Part shown: positions 12,241-23,101 of the stretch, one piece after another
How positions within the stretch are numbered: position 1 is the stretch's first letter
Layout: every line of letters begins with the position of its first letter
Assembly: GCA_024741835.1 (NCBI GenBank)
Contig: JAENRP010000153.1
Coordinates: 37,107-101,106, forward strand
Length of the DNA: 64,000 nt
Direction: 5' to 3'
From: Diplocarpon mali
Taxonomy: Eukaryota; Ascomycota; Leotiomycetes; Helotiales; Drepanopezizaceae
The notes under the pieces: model-generated
Seen by the model: only the letters and a program-made list of their open reading frames with translations
The model's database searches: none
What the model was told of the DNA's origin: nothing
Made by a program: the position numbers and the translations under genes

Positions 12241-12254
12241 GGAGCGAGTCGGAT

Positions 12255-12600
12255 ATTAGGTTTGAAGAGCAGCCTATGAAATCCATTTCTCAGAGGCCTC
12301 GTCGGTCCGCAATGTGAAAGTCAAGTTGCCCGGAAAGCTATCCGGTGTGAGCAATTCCGCGGATTTCTTGGTCTAGCCTTAACTCGACGAGCACTTTGCT
12401 CAACTCGATCAAAGCCACATTACTCCCTAGATACAAATGTCTTGCTTGTTTATGCACGAGTATGTTGAGCGTCGACAGCTACCTTGTTCTTGGCCAAAAT
12501 ACTGCGTTTGATCCAATATCAATAAAAGTAGCAGGATACCGGCAGGCTACCAATTCCTTCGCCCTCTTGGTCGCAGGCCAAACAAACACTACATGAAATT
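12255..12600 (-). pseudogene. Possible cytochrome P450 C-terminal relic
   Basis: A minus-strand frame interrupted by several stops contains YLGSNVALIELSKVLVEL. This resembles the heme-binding loop and L-helix of fungal P450s (CLGKNVALMELxKVxxEL), with the heme-ligand Cys position read as Tyr, a TGT-to-TAT change compatible with RIP. The expected P450 C-terminal tail cannot be followed further. This is tentative; the similarity is short. Confidence 0.3.
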
Positions 12601-13175
12601 CGACTTTGCCTTGCCAACTCACTGAAAATCAATCCTTTCATACAAGCTCATTGTCGTGCTTGAGAATTAGTATCTTTCTTAGTGGTGAGCAGAAGCTTGT
12701 AAAATTCTTATCTAGCTATATATCTAAACTCCTTTGATAGGAGTGCTCCTCGGCCACTTCAGGGGCTGATTACATAAGCCTGTCCTTAGAGCCTCAGGCT
12801 CCTCATGGCGCAGCATTCATATGGTTTTTTCTTTTGGCCTGCGACGAAGTATTTCAGATAAGCGCTAGACTGCTTATGGCTCCAGGCTTATACTTTGTAT
12901 CAAGGGTAAATAATATTAGTTTCTCGTCCGTGCGCAGACCTATGAATGCTAAATACTTGGCAATGCTGCTTTATATAATTCCTTTAGTATTATCTTTAAG
13001 ATAGGTATATTAAATATTAGCTCTATATTAAATCTCTTAATCTTTAAAAACTAAAAGCAGCGAATTAATATTCATTTATCATAAGATATACCCCTTATAT
13101 AGATACCTTATAAGCCGAACCCTCTAGAATCACCGCGTAGTGCGTATAGACGAAAAACTAATATTATTTTCATCC
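12601..13175. other. AT-rich intergenic sequence
   Basis: No gene. Composition becomes AT-rich with many TA steps toward the solo LTR, consistent with old mutated repeats, but no repeat partner was found in this window. Confidence 0.5.
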
Positions 13176-13180
13176 TATAT

Positions 13181-13286
13181 TGACAGAATCGAAAGGTATA
13201 TATTCTGGGTTCTATGGAGCTGCAGGAGTATATATACAAGGTATGCTTACTAAGCCTTAATCTCCGATCCTTGTATATTTCTAACA
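13181..13286 (-). mobile_element. Solo copia-type LTR with TATAT target-site duplication
   Basis: Reading + strand, TGACAGAATC...TTTCTAACA; on the minus strand it is a TGTTAGAAATATA...TCTGTCA LTR, the same family as those at 21871, 22962, 27368 and 60213. It is 106 bp long and flanked by TATAT on both sides (13176-13180 and 13287-13291). There is no internal sequence, so it is a solo LTR. Confidence 0.85.
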
Positions 13287-13291
13287 TATAT

Positions 13292-14704
13292 CAAGTAGTC
13301 TTCCGACCTTTTTCAATTTTCCACTAGAGCGACTTCCCTCTGGTTTGGTTCTTAACTTGTATAGCTTAATCACCCAGAAGCGATTTTAAGAGTCGTTTAA
13401 ATTTATTAGGAGCCGTCGCTTGATTTTATTTCTAATCGCTAAGATAAGAATTAAATAACAGCAAAGTAACACAGAAAAATAGTCAACATAATCAAAGAAT
13501 GGATATAGCAGTCCTAGCAAGCCGAATCTCACTCGCATTATTTGGTATTCTAGATATTTTTCTTTGACTGGACGGGGCCTTCAACATTTCCCTTCCCGTA
13601 TCAAGACCTAAGATCAACTCCAGAGTTGATTTTCATCTCCTCGAGCTTCTTCAAATCATTCTCTAAACACCGTCTTTGTTGAAGGTTATTCGAATTATTG
13701 CCTTGCAAAAAATGTTACAAGACATGCCGTGCATTTCGCGGCCGATATTCGCTCCTTCGAGAACAACTAAATTATTTACTAATCATATCAGCTTCGTATG
13801 ACACAAACGGGAAAATGTGCAAGCCATTTTTGTGATGGTCTTTACGAAGGATGAAGTGGGCGCCTCGGCGTCTTTGGTTGCTCTTGATATGCTGGCTGAG
13901 GCGATTTCAACAAACTTTGACACTACTCGTTGATTCATGAGCGGGTACAGAAGCACGTCAGTGTCACGTGTATGAACTTCCGCGCCTAGAATCTCGTAAC
14001 TGAGAACCATAGAATAAAACGGCTTCGCCTCACCAACGCACTCTTTGAATTCCATCTACTCCCTGTTTGCTTTCTGCCTCGAACAACTTCAAGTTGATCT
14101 ATTACTCATTATCACCCTGCGATTTCATAAACTCGGGGAATCTCAATCCTAGAGGCTTTCTTATAGCCAGAAATATCAAATTTTTGTCGAAAACAATGCT
14201 CACAGTCTTCTCGGCTCTGTAGCAGGTTGAGAAAGAGGAAGAATGGAGTTTATAGCCGTAATTAAACATTTGAAATGTACATCGTTTTGTGTATCAGCTC
14301 ATAATGTTGGCTTGATGACTGAGGACAGTAGTCCAAAGACAGAACATTGAACGGGTCAGATAGGTCTGATCCTGCAGCTGACCACAAAGAGAACTTGGAA
14401 TCTATTTCTGGCAGATGCTAGTATGATCAAAAAACTTATCTCCTTAAAAGGGTATGATATAATATCAATTTGTCGCGGATTATTTTTAAAATGTGGCTTA
14501 AAAACAAACACATATTGGACGTCCAGTGTTTGTACCTCGTGGAAAGAAATCGCTGGAAATTATAAATTTCAAGATTGAAAGTTGGCGCAAGAGAAGAATC
14601 TGAATATAGCATGTTCAAAGATAACTTGTCCCCAACAGAGCCATTGTGCCTCAATCTCCTCAATCTCCCCAATCTCCTTAATCTCCGGAAGATAGACCGG
14701 ACGT
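13292..14704. other. Intergenic, one weak open frame
   Basis: Mostly AT-rich non-coding sequence. A 90-codon minus-strand frame at 13783-14055 starts with ATG (MEFKECVGEAKPFYSM) but matches no family I know and lacks intron evidence; it may be chance or a relic. Short CT-rich repeats of AATCTCC occur near 14650-14695. Confidence 0.4.
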
Positions 14705-15084
14705 CTAAAATTTCGCGCATGTGAAGCGTGTCAAGGCGGTTCCAACGCAACCAAACATTCGTGCATGTAGCATTGCACAACATACACGCCAGCGAGACCG
14801 TTGCAGAGCTTCTTCGGCTTCTAAACCTCCTCCCACTGCTCCTCGCCCAAGCTCCGCTTCCCCCCTCCCTCGAGACCGAGCCAGTATCCTTCCCCCCTCG
14901 CCTGTCCCCGATACTCACCGCCGAAAGCCTTCAAGGTGATGCTCCAAATCATGAAGCCGTTCAGGAAGATGGCCGTGCAGAGGTGCCAAGGGACTCCGTA
15001 TTGGGAGTAAGAGATCAGCAGACCAGCGACGCAGACCAGCAGGTGGAAGGCTGACATTGCCTTTTCGAGCACGTGAAGCGGCAT
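14705..15084 (-). CDS. Probable small membrane protein, unknown
   Basis: Two-exon model: 15084-14919 and 14820-14705 with a 98-nt GTGAGT...TTTAG intron; 93 aa. The N-terminal part is hydrophobic with two likely membrane segments (AFHLLVCVAGLLISYSQYGV and HLCTAIFLNGFMIWSITL), and a basic Cys-containing tail follows. The hydrophobic half is convincing as protein; the second exon is inferred from splice signals and frame only. No family recognised. Confidence 0.4.
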
Positions 15085-18000
15085 TGTGCTGGACGAGTGT
15101 ATAGATTTGTTTTCTGATTAGATAGGCTGCGTTTGGGGGGGGAGGAAGTGTGCTGTTTGGTGGTTGCAGGTAGATCATAATGGGAATATCTTGGTGGGAG
15201 CAGGACAATATTTAATAGTCAAGATACGGACGCTAGGAAATGGTAAGTATTGGGAAGTGAACTGTCAGTGAGGGTATTTACTATTTTAGATAGAATTTTA
15301 TTAGTCCCGAGTGTGATCGTGAGAGATCTAACTACCAGGCTAGCCTGGGCCCGCCTACAAATGGCCATCCACCTCATATATCCACCGACCACGTAATTTG
15401 TGCTTAGTCATAGGTCACTAAGATTCACTATGTCCGCTTGGAACTAGGTCAATGAGTAGGCGGGTTGATTTGCACTCGCCGGAAAAGCACCTCTCCTTTC
15501 GCAAGAGGTGCCCATCTCAGTCGAGACCGATCTCGTAGTTCCCTGAGTGATTCCGCGAGCGATGTGTGGTTCAAGCGCAAATCACTCAGGACTGGTTGAG
15601 CCGGATGAATCCATCGAAGCCACTACGATATGAAGGAGCGAGGTCACGGAGGCAGCCAAGTAAGAAATGAAAAGCGAAGTGAGATCATATTGAAGCCGAA
15701 ATCTAGGCTTACACTATGGTGTCATGGCCACCAAGGCATCAGTTTCGCGTAAATTCGCTTACCGTCAACAAGTAAGCTGCAAGGGGCATGAAAGCAACTG
15801 CATGGCGGCCCTTTCATAGGTTTCGGAAAACCGATCCTGAAACATGAACAATCTGGCATCGCAGCATGTATCTATTACTGTGAATTATGTTGGATAACCG
15901 GTGGGCTGCCGCTTCACAGTTGCTCCTGGGTGGCAGGTCGTCAGTCCTCCAGTTCCAGCTCCTGCACCAACCTTCTCAGCCCGAATCCAGGCTCGCAACA
16001 TCGGGCAAGTGAATGAGACATTCATTTCTTTTCTGTTGAGGAATTAGAATGCTTGCTGGGTATGAACCGCACTTGACAACCATCGTAATCGAGTCTATGC
16101 ATCATGAGCACCAGCATCACGCAAGGCGACTCTAATCAAAACCGAGTAGCCATTGTGACAACCATCTTAGATACTGGTGATAATACTCTCGGAATTCTCG
16201 ATCTTGCCCTCTCGAGAAGAAACCCGGGGTGGGTGGCGGACTGGTTGAGAGCGATTGATAAGATTTTCATGTCTGAAAGAGCCCTCTTCTTATTCGTAGC
16301 AGACGGGGGTTTGGATAAATGAGAAGAGACTGTACTGACTGGATGAGCGTTATGCCTGCCTGCCCCGCCTCGATCACTGCCACAGTGCCGCTTCACCGGA
16401 TAACCGGGATGGCCTGACAGACGCTGCGAAGTAAGGCTCCGGGGATGCGACTTGTTTACCGTTGGACTCAAAGATTCTGATGATTCTTCTTCATCTGGAA
16501 AATCCAGTCGTGTAGGTGATGTACTATAGTATAGCCTTGAGAGTCATCGTGCTGCGGGCAGCCTGAGAATTGTGGGACTTTGGATACCACAAGCTGAATT
16601 CCGTCTCCTCGATCGGCATTGGAGAATGGAGGAGCAGTTACTCCACACAGTAAAAGCTTAAAACCTTCTTTATGCCCCTCTACAGCCTGTATAGAGTCTG
16701 CGACTTCATTTCTAGCCAGCATGCCAGTGATCTGAACGGCGTACCTATGTTCGCTTGCAACTTTTTCCCATCAGAGATTTGTGAGGTCGGGAATATTGGT
16801 TGCAGGCTCAGCCGACTTTGTTTGTAGCTACTGGGACAGGGCGAGCATTAACTTTTTCTGCCTCTTCATTGATTTATATGCGTTGATACCATGCCGCTCC
16901 GAACTGTCAGTGTTTGCTCAAGCGAGCTCGCTTCGTGTGCACGCGGATTCAAAGGCAACTCCTAGTTTCCCCCAGCAGATAAACATAAACCCGCTGTATT
17001 TGGTCGCTATGATACCCAAACCTCATTTCGTATAACTTTCCTCGCAATCGAGGCTCCCTGGCGACCACCCGGACTGGATTTGTCGTGCAGAACGGGTGGA
17101 GTCCCCACTTATTCTGGAGACTCTCCACGTGACTCTGCTTAGTCAGGGGAACCTCCTTTTCTTTCCGAAGTCTCCTTACCTTACATACACTAGACAACAA
17201 TACAATCAATCATCTTCCTCCACCTCAGCGAGTCTCCTGAGCGACCCAATGAAGGCCCTCCAGCCGACCGCACCACAGGATTCTTTACTAGTGATGCTCA
17301 GATCGGCCCTCACTTTGAAGGGAATCACCACTGTTTCAACCACGTTTCGACGCATTATGCCTCCGCGCGCGTATTGCGTCCTCATCCAACCACCTGCCGA
17401 TTTTTCCTCTATCCGAGCGCGGCTGATGTGAGCCTTGATCTGAGGCTTAGCTACCGGGCAGTGTCCAGTGAGTCGGCCGCTCGCGCCTGCACGCAGGTTT
17501 GAAAAACCACAGTTCTCGTAGAAGCCAGCAGCTGCTAGAGACACGAAAATCAGACGGCGTTAGAAGCTGTAGAGGCATTTTGGTGCCAACAATACCGGTG
17601 TCATTGTTGACTTCAATCCGTGGACTCTTTTGCAAGTTGATCTCGCGGACTCTCCCGCTCCAGTATCACAAGCTGAAGCTTAAACTGTGAATGTGCACTT
17701 CGGCCGCCTTGGGAAACGCGCCAAAACACCACTGTTCCAGCTTCCAAGCCGGAGTTAGAGAAGGGGTTTTTTTCTTCTAAAACAATTAGCGATAGCAGAG
17801 CAGATCTTGGTCAGGCTGCGAGAGATTCGCTCTTCGCCTCATCAGCAGGCTCACGATCCGACTTCCAATCTGATGCAGTTGCAGTTGCGGAAAATGCATC
17901 CGTTATATTCTCTATGCTTTTGACCTGGGGTTTTAACAAACACCCGGAAAGCATGGTAAGTAGGCCACAGATCGCACGTTCCCTGCAACGCCCAATCATA

Positions 18001-18462
18001 CAGCTAGAAACATGGTATGTCAATTAGAGTATACGCCTCTTCCATGGCTGCCATTCGCACAGACATTTAGACCCGAATCATGCAGAGCCGTCAAGCTGCG
18101 ATTCGGCGCCTGGTTTCGAGGTCTCTCACAGTTGTGAGATGTCAAATCCCGCCTGTATCCGTATTGTTTTGTCGGTGCTCATGAGCATCGCCACTCTCGA
18201 TACCTTCCACTCGAGCCTGCTGTGTCTTGTCACATAACTTGGCAAACACTCCCCGCGTAAATCCTCTGATCTTGGAGTCGTTCGAGCCGCGAAGGATGGA
18301 CGTCAACAGACCCAAGACGTAGGTCAATCCCATAGAGCAGCATCTTTACAAGAAACCCTAACTTGGTGTACCAGGCGGTCCGCACATTCGTCGGTCAGCA
18401 GCTTCGATCCCTTCCTGGAGAAGGAGAGCCGTCGCGGCTCCTCAGCAACGGAAGAGAAGAGA
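15085..18462. other. Long intergenic region with inverted repeats
   Basis: No supported gene over 3.4 kb. Nested inverted repeats cluster at 15336-15590 (reported separately). A 60-codon open frame at 17250-17431 follows a UTR-like CT/CAAT-rich leader, but its protein has no recognisable features. Overlapping frames on the other strand make chance likely. The region just before 18463 is the promoter of the LtrA gene. Confidence 0.5.
15336..15590. repeat. Cluster of nested inverted repeats
   Basis: A palindrome CCAGGCTAGCCTGG lies near 15336. CCCGCCTAC near 15349 pairs with GTAGGCGGG near 15456. GCACCTCT at 15487-15494 pairs with AGAGGTGC at 15504-15511. CCTGAGTGATT at 15542-15552 pairs exactly with AATCACTCAGG at 15580-15590. 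The stems are perfect. It may be a folded RNA, a MITE-like remnant or chance; no target duplication was found. Confidence 0.45.
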
Positions 18463-20564
18463 ATGGAGAGAAAGCCGTCTTTAAAACTGTTCGAGAGCAA
18501 CCTCGCTCATGAGCGGAAAGGGTCCTTACCGTCTTCACCAAAACAGCCAACCTTCGTCAACATTTCGGGGCCACGATCACTTGCCATGCCCAACATCTTC
18601 GAAGCCGCTTTGAACACTCAACCCGATCCCTACAAGGAGAGACTCGACGACACCCACATGCGAGAGACTCCCGAATTCAAGAGATACGAGGAAGCAACGA
18701 ATATCGAGCTCTTCTACGACCTTTTTTTCGTTGCCAACTTGACAACTTTCACCGATGTCCATGAGATCAATGCCGTCCCAGCACTGAAAGCTTATGCTGG
18801 ATTCTTCTGTATCTTGTGGTTTCTGTGGGTTCAAGTCAGCTTATTCGATGTCCGCTTCGTGCAAGACAGCATTCTAGAGAGATTGGGGAAAGCCTGCCAA
18901 TTCGGCGTTATGATAGGGCTGGCGATCCTCGGGCCCACGTTCAACCCGGAGGCGCAGAAACAAGGTGTTTTCCAGTCGCTTGCCATCATCTTGATGCTGT
19001 CTCGGGTAATCCTGGCCTTTCAGTATGCTTTTGTCCTGTATCAGGTTTGGTTCTACAAGGACACAAAGAAGCCTCTGCTTCTGATCATGGGAGCAAACTT
19101 TGTCGCAGCATTTGTTTACTTCGTTACCTACTTGTAAGCTCCCCTTCCACGGGCGTACCTCGTGCTCTGCTTATTCTGAATCCCAAAGTGGTTTCAGGGA
19201 GAACGATCCTCATAGCAGATTCTTTGTGGTGTGGTATGTTACTGCGGTCCTAGAAACAGCTGTCAACATTGGCGTGTCTTCAAAGTGGGAAGTTCTCACA
19301 TTCCAAGGGACTCACCTAATCAAGAGAATGAGTCTACTGACTCTAATCATATGTAAGTTATTCTCAGAGCTTCAAATGCATAGAAACTAAATATGGAGCT
19401 CAGTGGGCGAAGGCATAATAGCTTTTTCGAAAAGCATCGCTACGGTAAGTAGCTTGGCCCCGAAGAAGCGGAATGGAGACTGATGTAAGCAGATCACGGA
19501 GCGCGAAGAAGCCTGGACCGGGCCTCTTCTTCTTACGATTGCCACAGCGGTGATAATAGTGGTAAGTGACAGGTGGAAGTGTCCTCGCCGCTAGCACCCT
19601 CGCTAATTGATCAGTATTTTATTTACATGTTATACTTCGACTGGATCAACCGTGATCACTTCGGATCTTTCCGCGAGGGAATCTGGGCATTTCTTCATTT
19701 TCCCTTCCACCTGGCTCTTGTTCTACTCGTTGAGGGCGCCGCGCAATTTATAGTATGGCGGAAAGTCGTTGAAGTCGTCCGGTAATTAGATACTCATCCT
19801 TGCCCCTCATCTAGTACGTTGCGCTGAACTTTCCATCTAGGGAGGTTAACAAGCGCTTTCTGGCCGCAGAAATGTCCTTCACGGGGACCAGCAGCTCTCT
19901 GCTTGCACAACTCCTGTCCAATGTCACGACGGAGGTCTTCGAAAAGTACAACCCGGTTTTCCCCCGCAGCTTGAAAGATTCCGAGAAGGCGTTGTACGCT
20001 ATTGGGAACTCGACTTTCAGGTCCATCGAGCAACTCAAAGAGATCTCTACTCTCTTCGCCGTCATTCAAGATTCCATTTTCGATGGTTTCGGGATCGAGC
20101 CACCGGAAATTGAACATACTGATCCAGACCCGAACGAGGAATGGAGCAAGAATGCAGATGCGTTCAAGCTGATCGTATGTTCTGCATCCTAAAGTTTAAA
20201 GCTGCGCTTTAGTGCTTTGCTCGAGGCCGCTGACATCGGATGTGCAGTTCATATACTTCTTTGTAGCTTCTGGGATCACGCTCATCCTGATGAACGCTCT
20301 CAACTTCCTCAGCCGGCCGAAACCTACGCGGGGTGACTACGGACGTATTGCCATCAACTTCATCCTTGGGATTGGATTGGCGTCACTAGCCAGCATTGTC
20401 AACACCACTCAGGGTTTTGAATATGCGCAAAGCGCATGGATCCTGCCAACTGTAGCCTTGGCTTTCGTCCTCGGTGAGTTTCCCAGCGACTCCGAGGCAA
20501 GTTAAAGAACTTTTACTGACTTTTGATAGTCATGGGAATGGCGTACACCAAAATATTTGTCTGA
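18463..20564 (+). CDS. Low temperature requirement A (LtrA) family membrane protein
   Basis: Eight exons: 18463-19133, 19198-19352, 19404-19444, 19493-19561, 19615-19781, 19841-20174, 20248-20473, 20530-20564; 565 aa, all GT-AG and in frame. After an ~85-residue polar N-terminus comes the LtrA signature NIELFYDLFFVANLTTFTDV, then many hydrophobic helices and the second motif LGEGIIAFSKSIAT. A soluble insertion of about 110 residues (around residues 370-480) precedes two final membrane segments. LtrA proteins are polytopic membrane proteins of unknown transport role, named for cold growth in Listeria. The fungal function is unproven. The last exon is only 11 codons plus stop. Confidence 0.88.
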
Positions 20565-21865
20565 GTCTTTGGCAATTCACCTGTGCCCCTCATGTCGGGC
20601 TTGTCCGTGGCTGAGAAAGGAGTGATAGTATGATCTGCTAAGATGTTTTCCAACACGGCTCATACGTGATAGGTTGTGCACGATGACACGACGTAATTGG
20701 TTTTGAAAACCCATCATAGAACAATAGCTTCGTGAATCGGAGCTCCTGAAGGATTAAATTTGTAAATATTCGAGCATAGATTTTTCAAGATGCGAAAAGC
20801 AAAAATTTGGTTTTGTGGCTACAAGGGCTGTTGGACTCTCAGACATGGAGCTTTGTTGACTTGGATTTGAGCGAGATTCACCCCACTTCTAGTCATGCAA
20901 CTCTTGACAGATTGTGAGCACGAACTATTATCACCTGAATATCGGGGACAGGATTGGATGTTATACAACGGCCCATACTTTCGTCGAATCTTGCACCTGG
21001 CCGCGACTACTTCCAAGTGAGCTGTAGCTATGGATTTCTTAGGGACGTAGCTAGATGTCATGTAAACCATATATTGTATTTATATTTGGGAGAAAAGAAA
21101 AACAGTGCCCATAATTGCGGCCTCATATCCATCCTTGACAATTAAAAACATCCAGAAATCTACTACAGGGCTTCGCAATTGAGTAATCGTGGTCAATGGT
21201 ATTAATACCACACATAGAGCTAGGGCAGGCCGCCTTAGGAGACTAGTCACCGTCACTGGTGGTCAATCAGATTCCTACAACGATAACTGGGCTCTGAGTT
21301 CCGCCACAGCCAACTGAGAAGTCATCGAGGTCGGGGAAACTGTATTCAACTTAATTTTAGCTGCAAACCTGCTCCAATCCCAAGCCCGAGTTCACGCCCC
21401 CTACAAAGGCTCTTTCATGTAGCGCGCTCCAGCTCCTGAGCCTCTTCTTCCTGTGGCAGCTTGTTCAAACAACAGCTGATCATTTTCAACACTCGAGTAG
21501 CTAGAGCCCAGTTATAGAGAAGCCGGGTTCGTGTCAGAGCTATAAAGCAGCGCTCCGTCATCCGAGCCTCAGAACCGACTCGGCCTGGGGGCAGAGTCTG
21601 TGTCCTGGAGAGAGGTATCCATTGAATCTTCCCGAAAGCCTGCTCGTCTCAGGTGCGTGCCACATGGTATCTTGATCCTTGCGCATTCAGTTGTGCCCAG
21701 GCCTCGTCGAGAGGCGAGAGGGGTGGAAAGGCTCAGCATATTGCGGAATCCAGGCCTGGCATGGAGTATAAGCCCCGTTCCCCTGTTCCAGCTGCATTGT
21801 TTGGAATAGCCAATGCTTGTCGTCTTTGAGTGGAGATCGAATGATTATCACATTGAGGCTGGTTG
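20565..21865. other. Intergenic, no gene
   Basis: 3' flank of the LtrA gene followed by non-coding sequence up to the copia insertion. No open frame with protein character was seen. Confidence 0.6.
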
Positions 21866-21901
21866 TTTACTGACAGAATCTAAAGGTGTAGATTCTGAGT
21901 T

Positions 21902-22771
21902 CTATAGAGCTGTAGGAGTATATATTCTCTTCTTGAACCAGCAATCTGATTTCCAGTGGCCTGATTTACCATAATGATGACAATTTCCCTTCCTTTCTAT
22001 TCCTCCTTTCTGTATTCCTCCACGTTGTATTCCTCCTCTTCCTCTGTCGCCTCTTCCTCTGTCTCCTCTTCCTCTGAATCTGCCTCCTCTGCCTCTGCCA
22101 CGGCTCCCTCGAGAGAGATTGGCTTCTATATTCAAGGCCGCCGATTGCGTAGCAATCGGGGTTACTTTAAGCTATTCCCTATACAGTTGTTCGTACTATT
22201 CGATCGCTACAATCGTCTATTGGAAGGTCTTGTCTTTATCCCTAAGCTGAAGTTGTACTAAGGACCACATTCTAATAAGAGGGAGGCCAGTAATCAGCTG
22301 GTTTGTCATCTGGCTATCGTTCGGAGGGTTATTATAGCCTTTCAGGCGAGCTTGGATGCCTTTCAGCCTTCGAACGTAGTCTTTTAGGGATTCGGAGTAC
22401 GGTATATATTTGGCCATATAGAATTCCTTGATTAGGTTCGTATGAGCTTCCGTATTATTCATAAGAGTGCCCTCGCCATCTCTGATAGCGTTCCAGAGAA
22501 CGTGAGCGTCTTCGGCGACGATCTCGCTCTTGTACTTCTCGCTGATTAAGGAGGAAAGGCTTCTAGCTATAATAGCTATAGCCTCTTGATTTTTCTTCTC
22601 CCATTTACCGTCTCCCTTAGAGGAGGAGGGGCGTTGAGGGATAGGGCCGAGAGCATAGGAAACACAGCTATTAGCTGCTAGAGTTCTAATAACTGTCGGT
22701 CTCTATTCCTAATAGTTGGCCCATTCGAGTATGACCTCGATTTCGGTGTTATTGGCGGCTTTGCTTGTCAT
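21902..22771 (-). pseudogene. Copia gag, single frame with five TAG stops
   Basis: From ATG 22771 one frame runs to 21902 with five internal TAG codons, all explainable as CAG-to-TAG. It contains a UBN2-like capsid region (LIKEFYMAKYIPYSESLKDY, then LITGLPL), an Arg/Gly-rich stretch (RGRGGRFRGRGDRGRGDRG) and a zinc knuckle CHHYGKSGHWKSDC whose second Cys has become Tyr. The final codons and stop come from the fused LTR. There are no frameshifts, so decay is by point mutation, as in RIP. Confidence 0.85.
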
Positions 22772-22961
22772 ATTGTCGAGTTGTCGAAGAAGTGTAAAAA
22801 GGGGTTAGAAAATAGGGGTAAGGAGAAAGTAGATATATGTAAGTAAGGGTATGTGTAAGAAGGTGTTATGCGGTTGTATTTGCTAAAAAAAGCAGGTTCG
22901 ACGGTTCTTTTCAATTGATAAGAGTAATCGAGTTATTAGTTGATTCTAGGAATTGCTACCA

Positions 22962-23096
22962 TAACAGAATCTAAGGGTGTAGATTCTGAGTTCTATGGAG
23001 CTATAGGAGTATATATATACAAGGTATGCTTAGTATGCTTACTAAGCCTTAGTCTCCGTTCCGTACGCAATCTCCGTACCTTGTATATTTCTAACA
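22962..23096 (-). repeat. 5' LTR of the gag-only copia element
   Basis: A 135-bp LTR reading TGTTAGAAATATAC...GATTCTGTTA on the minus strand. Its inner end carries TGTTA in place of TGTCA, a C-to-T change. The same family occurs at 13181, 27368 and 60213. Confidence 0.85.
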
Positions 23097-23101
23097 TTTA
23101 C

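Larger units (their letters stand above)
21871..23096 (-). mobile_element. Gag-only Ty1/copia derivative with TTTAC target-site duplication
   Basis: On the minus strand the order is: full 5' LTR (23096-22962), tRNA-type primer site beginning TGGTAGC directly after it, gag (22771-21902), then a truncated 3' LTR (about 21925-21871). The whole unit is flanked by identical TTTAC at 21866-21870 and 23097-23101. Pol (protease, integrase, RT, RNase H) is absent: gag runs straight into the middle of the 3' LTR. The intact target duplication shows that both outer ends are original, so the deletion is internal. Confidence 0.88.
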
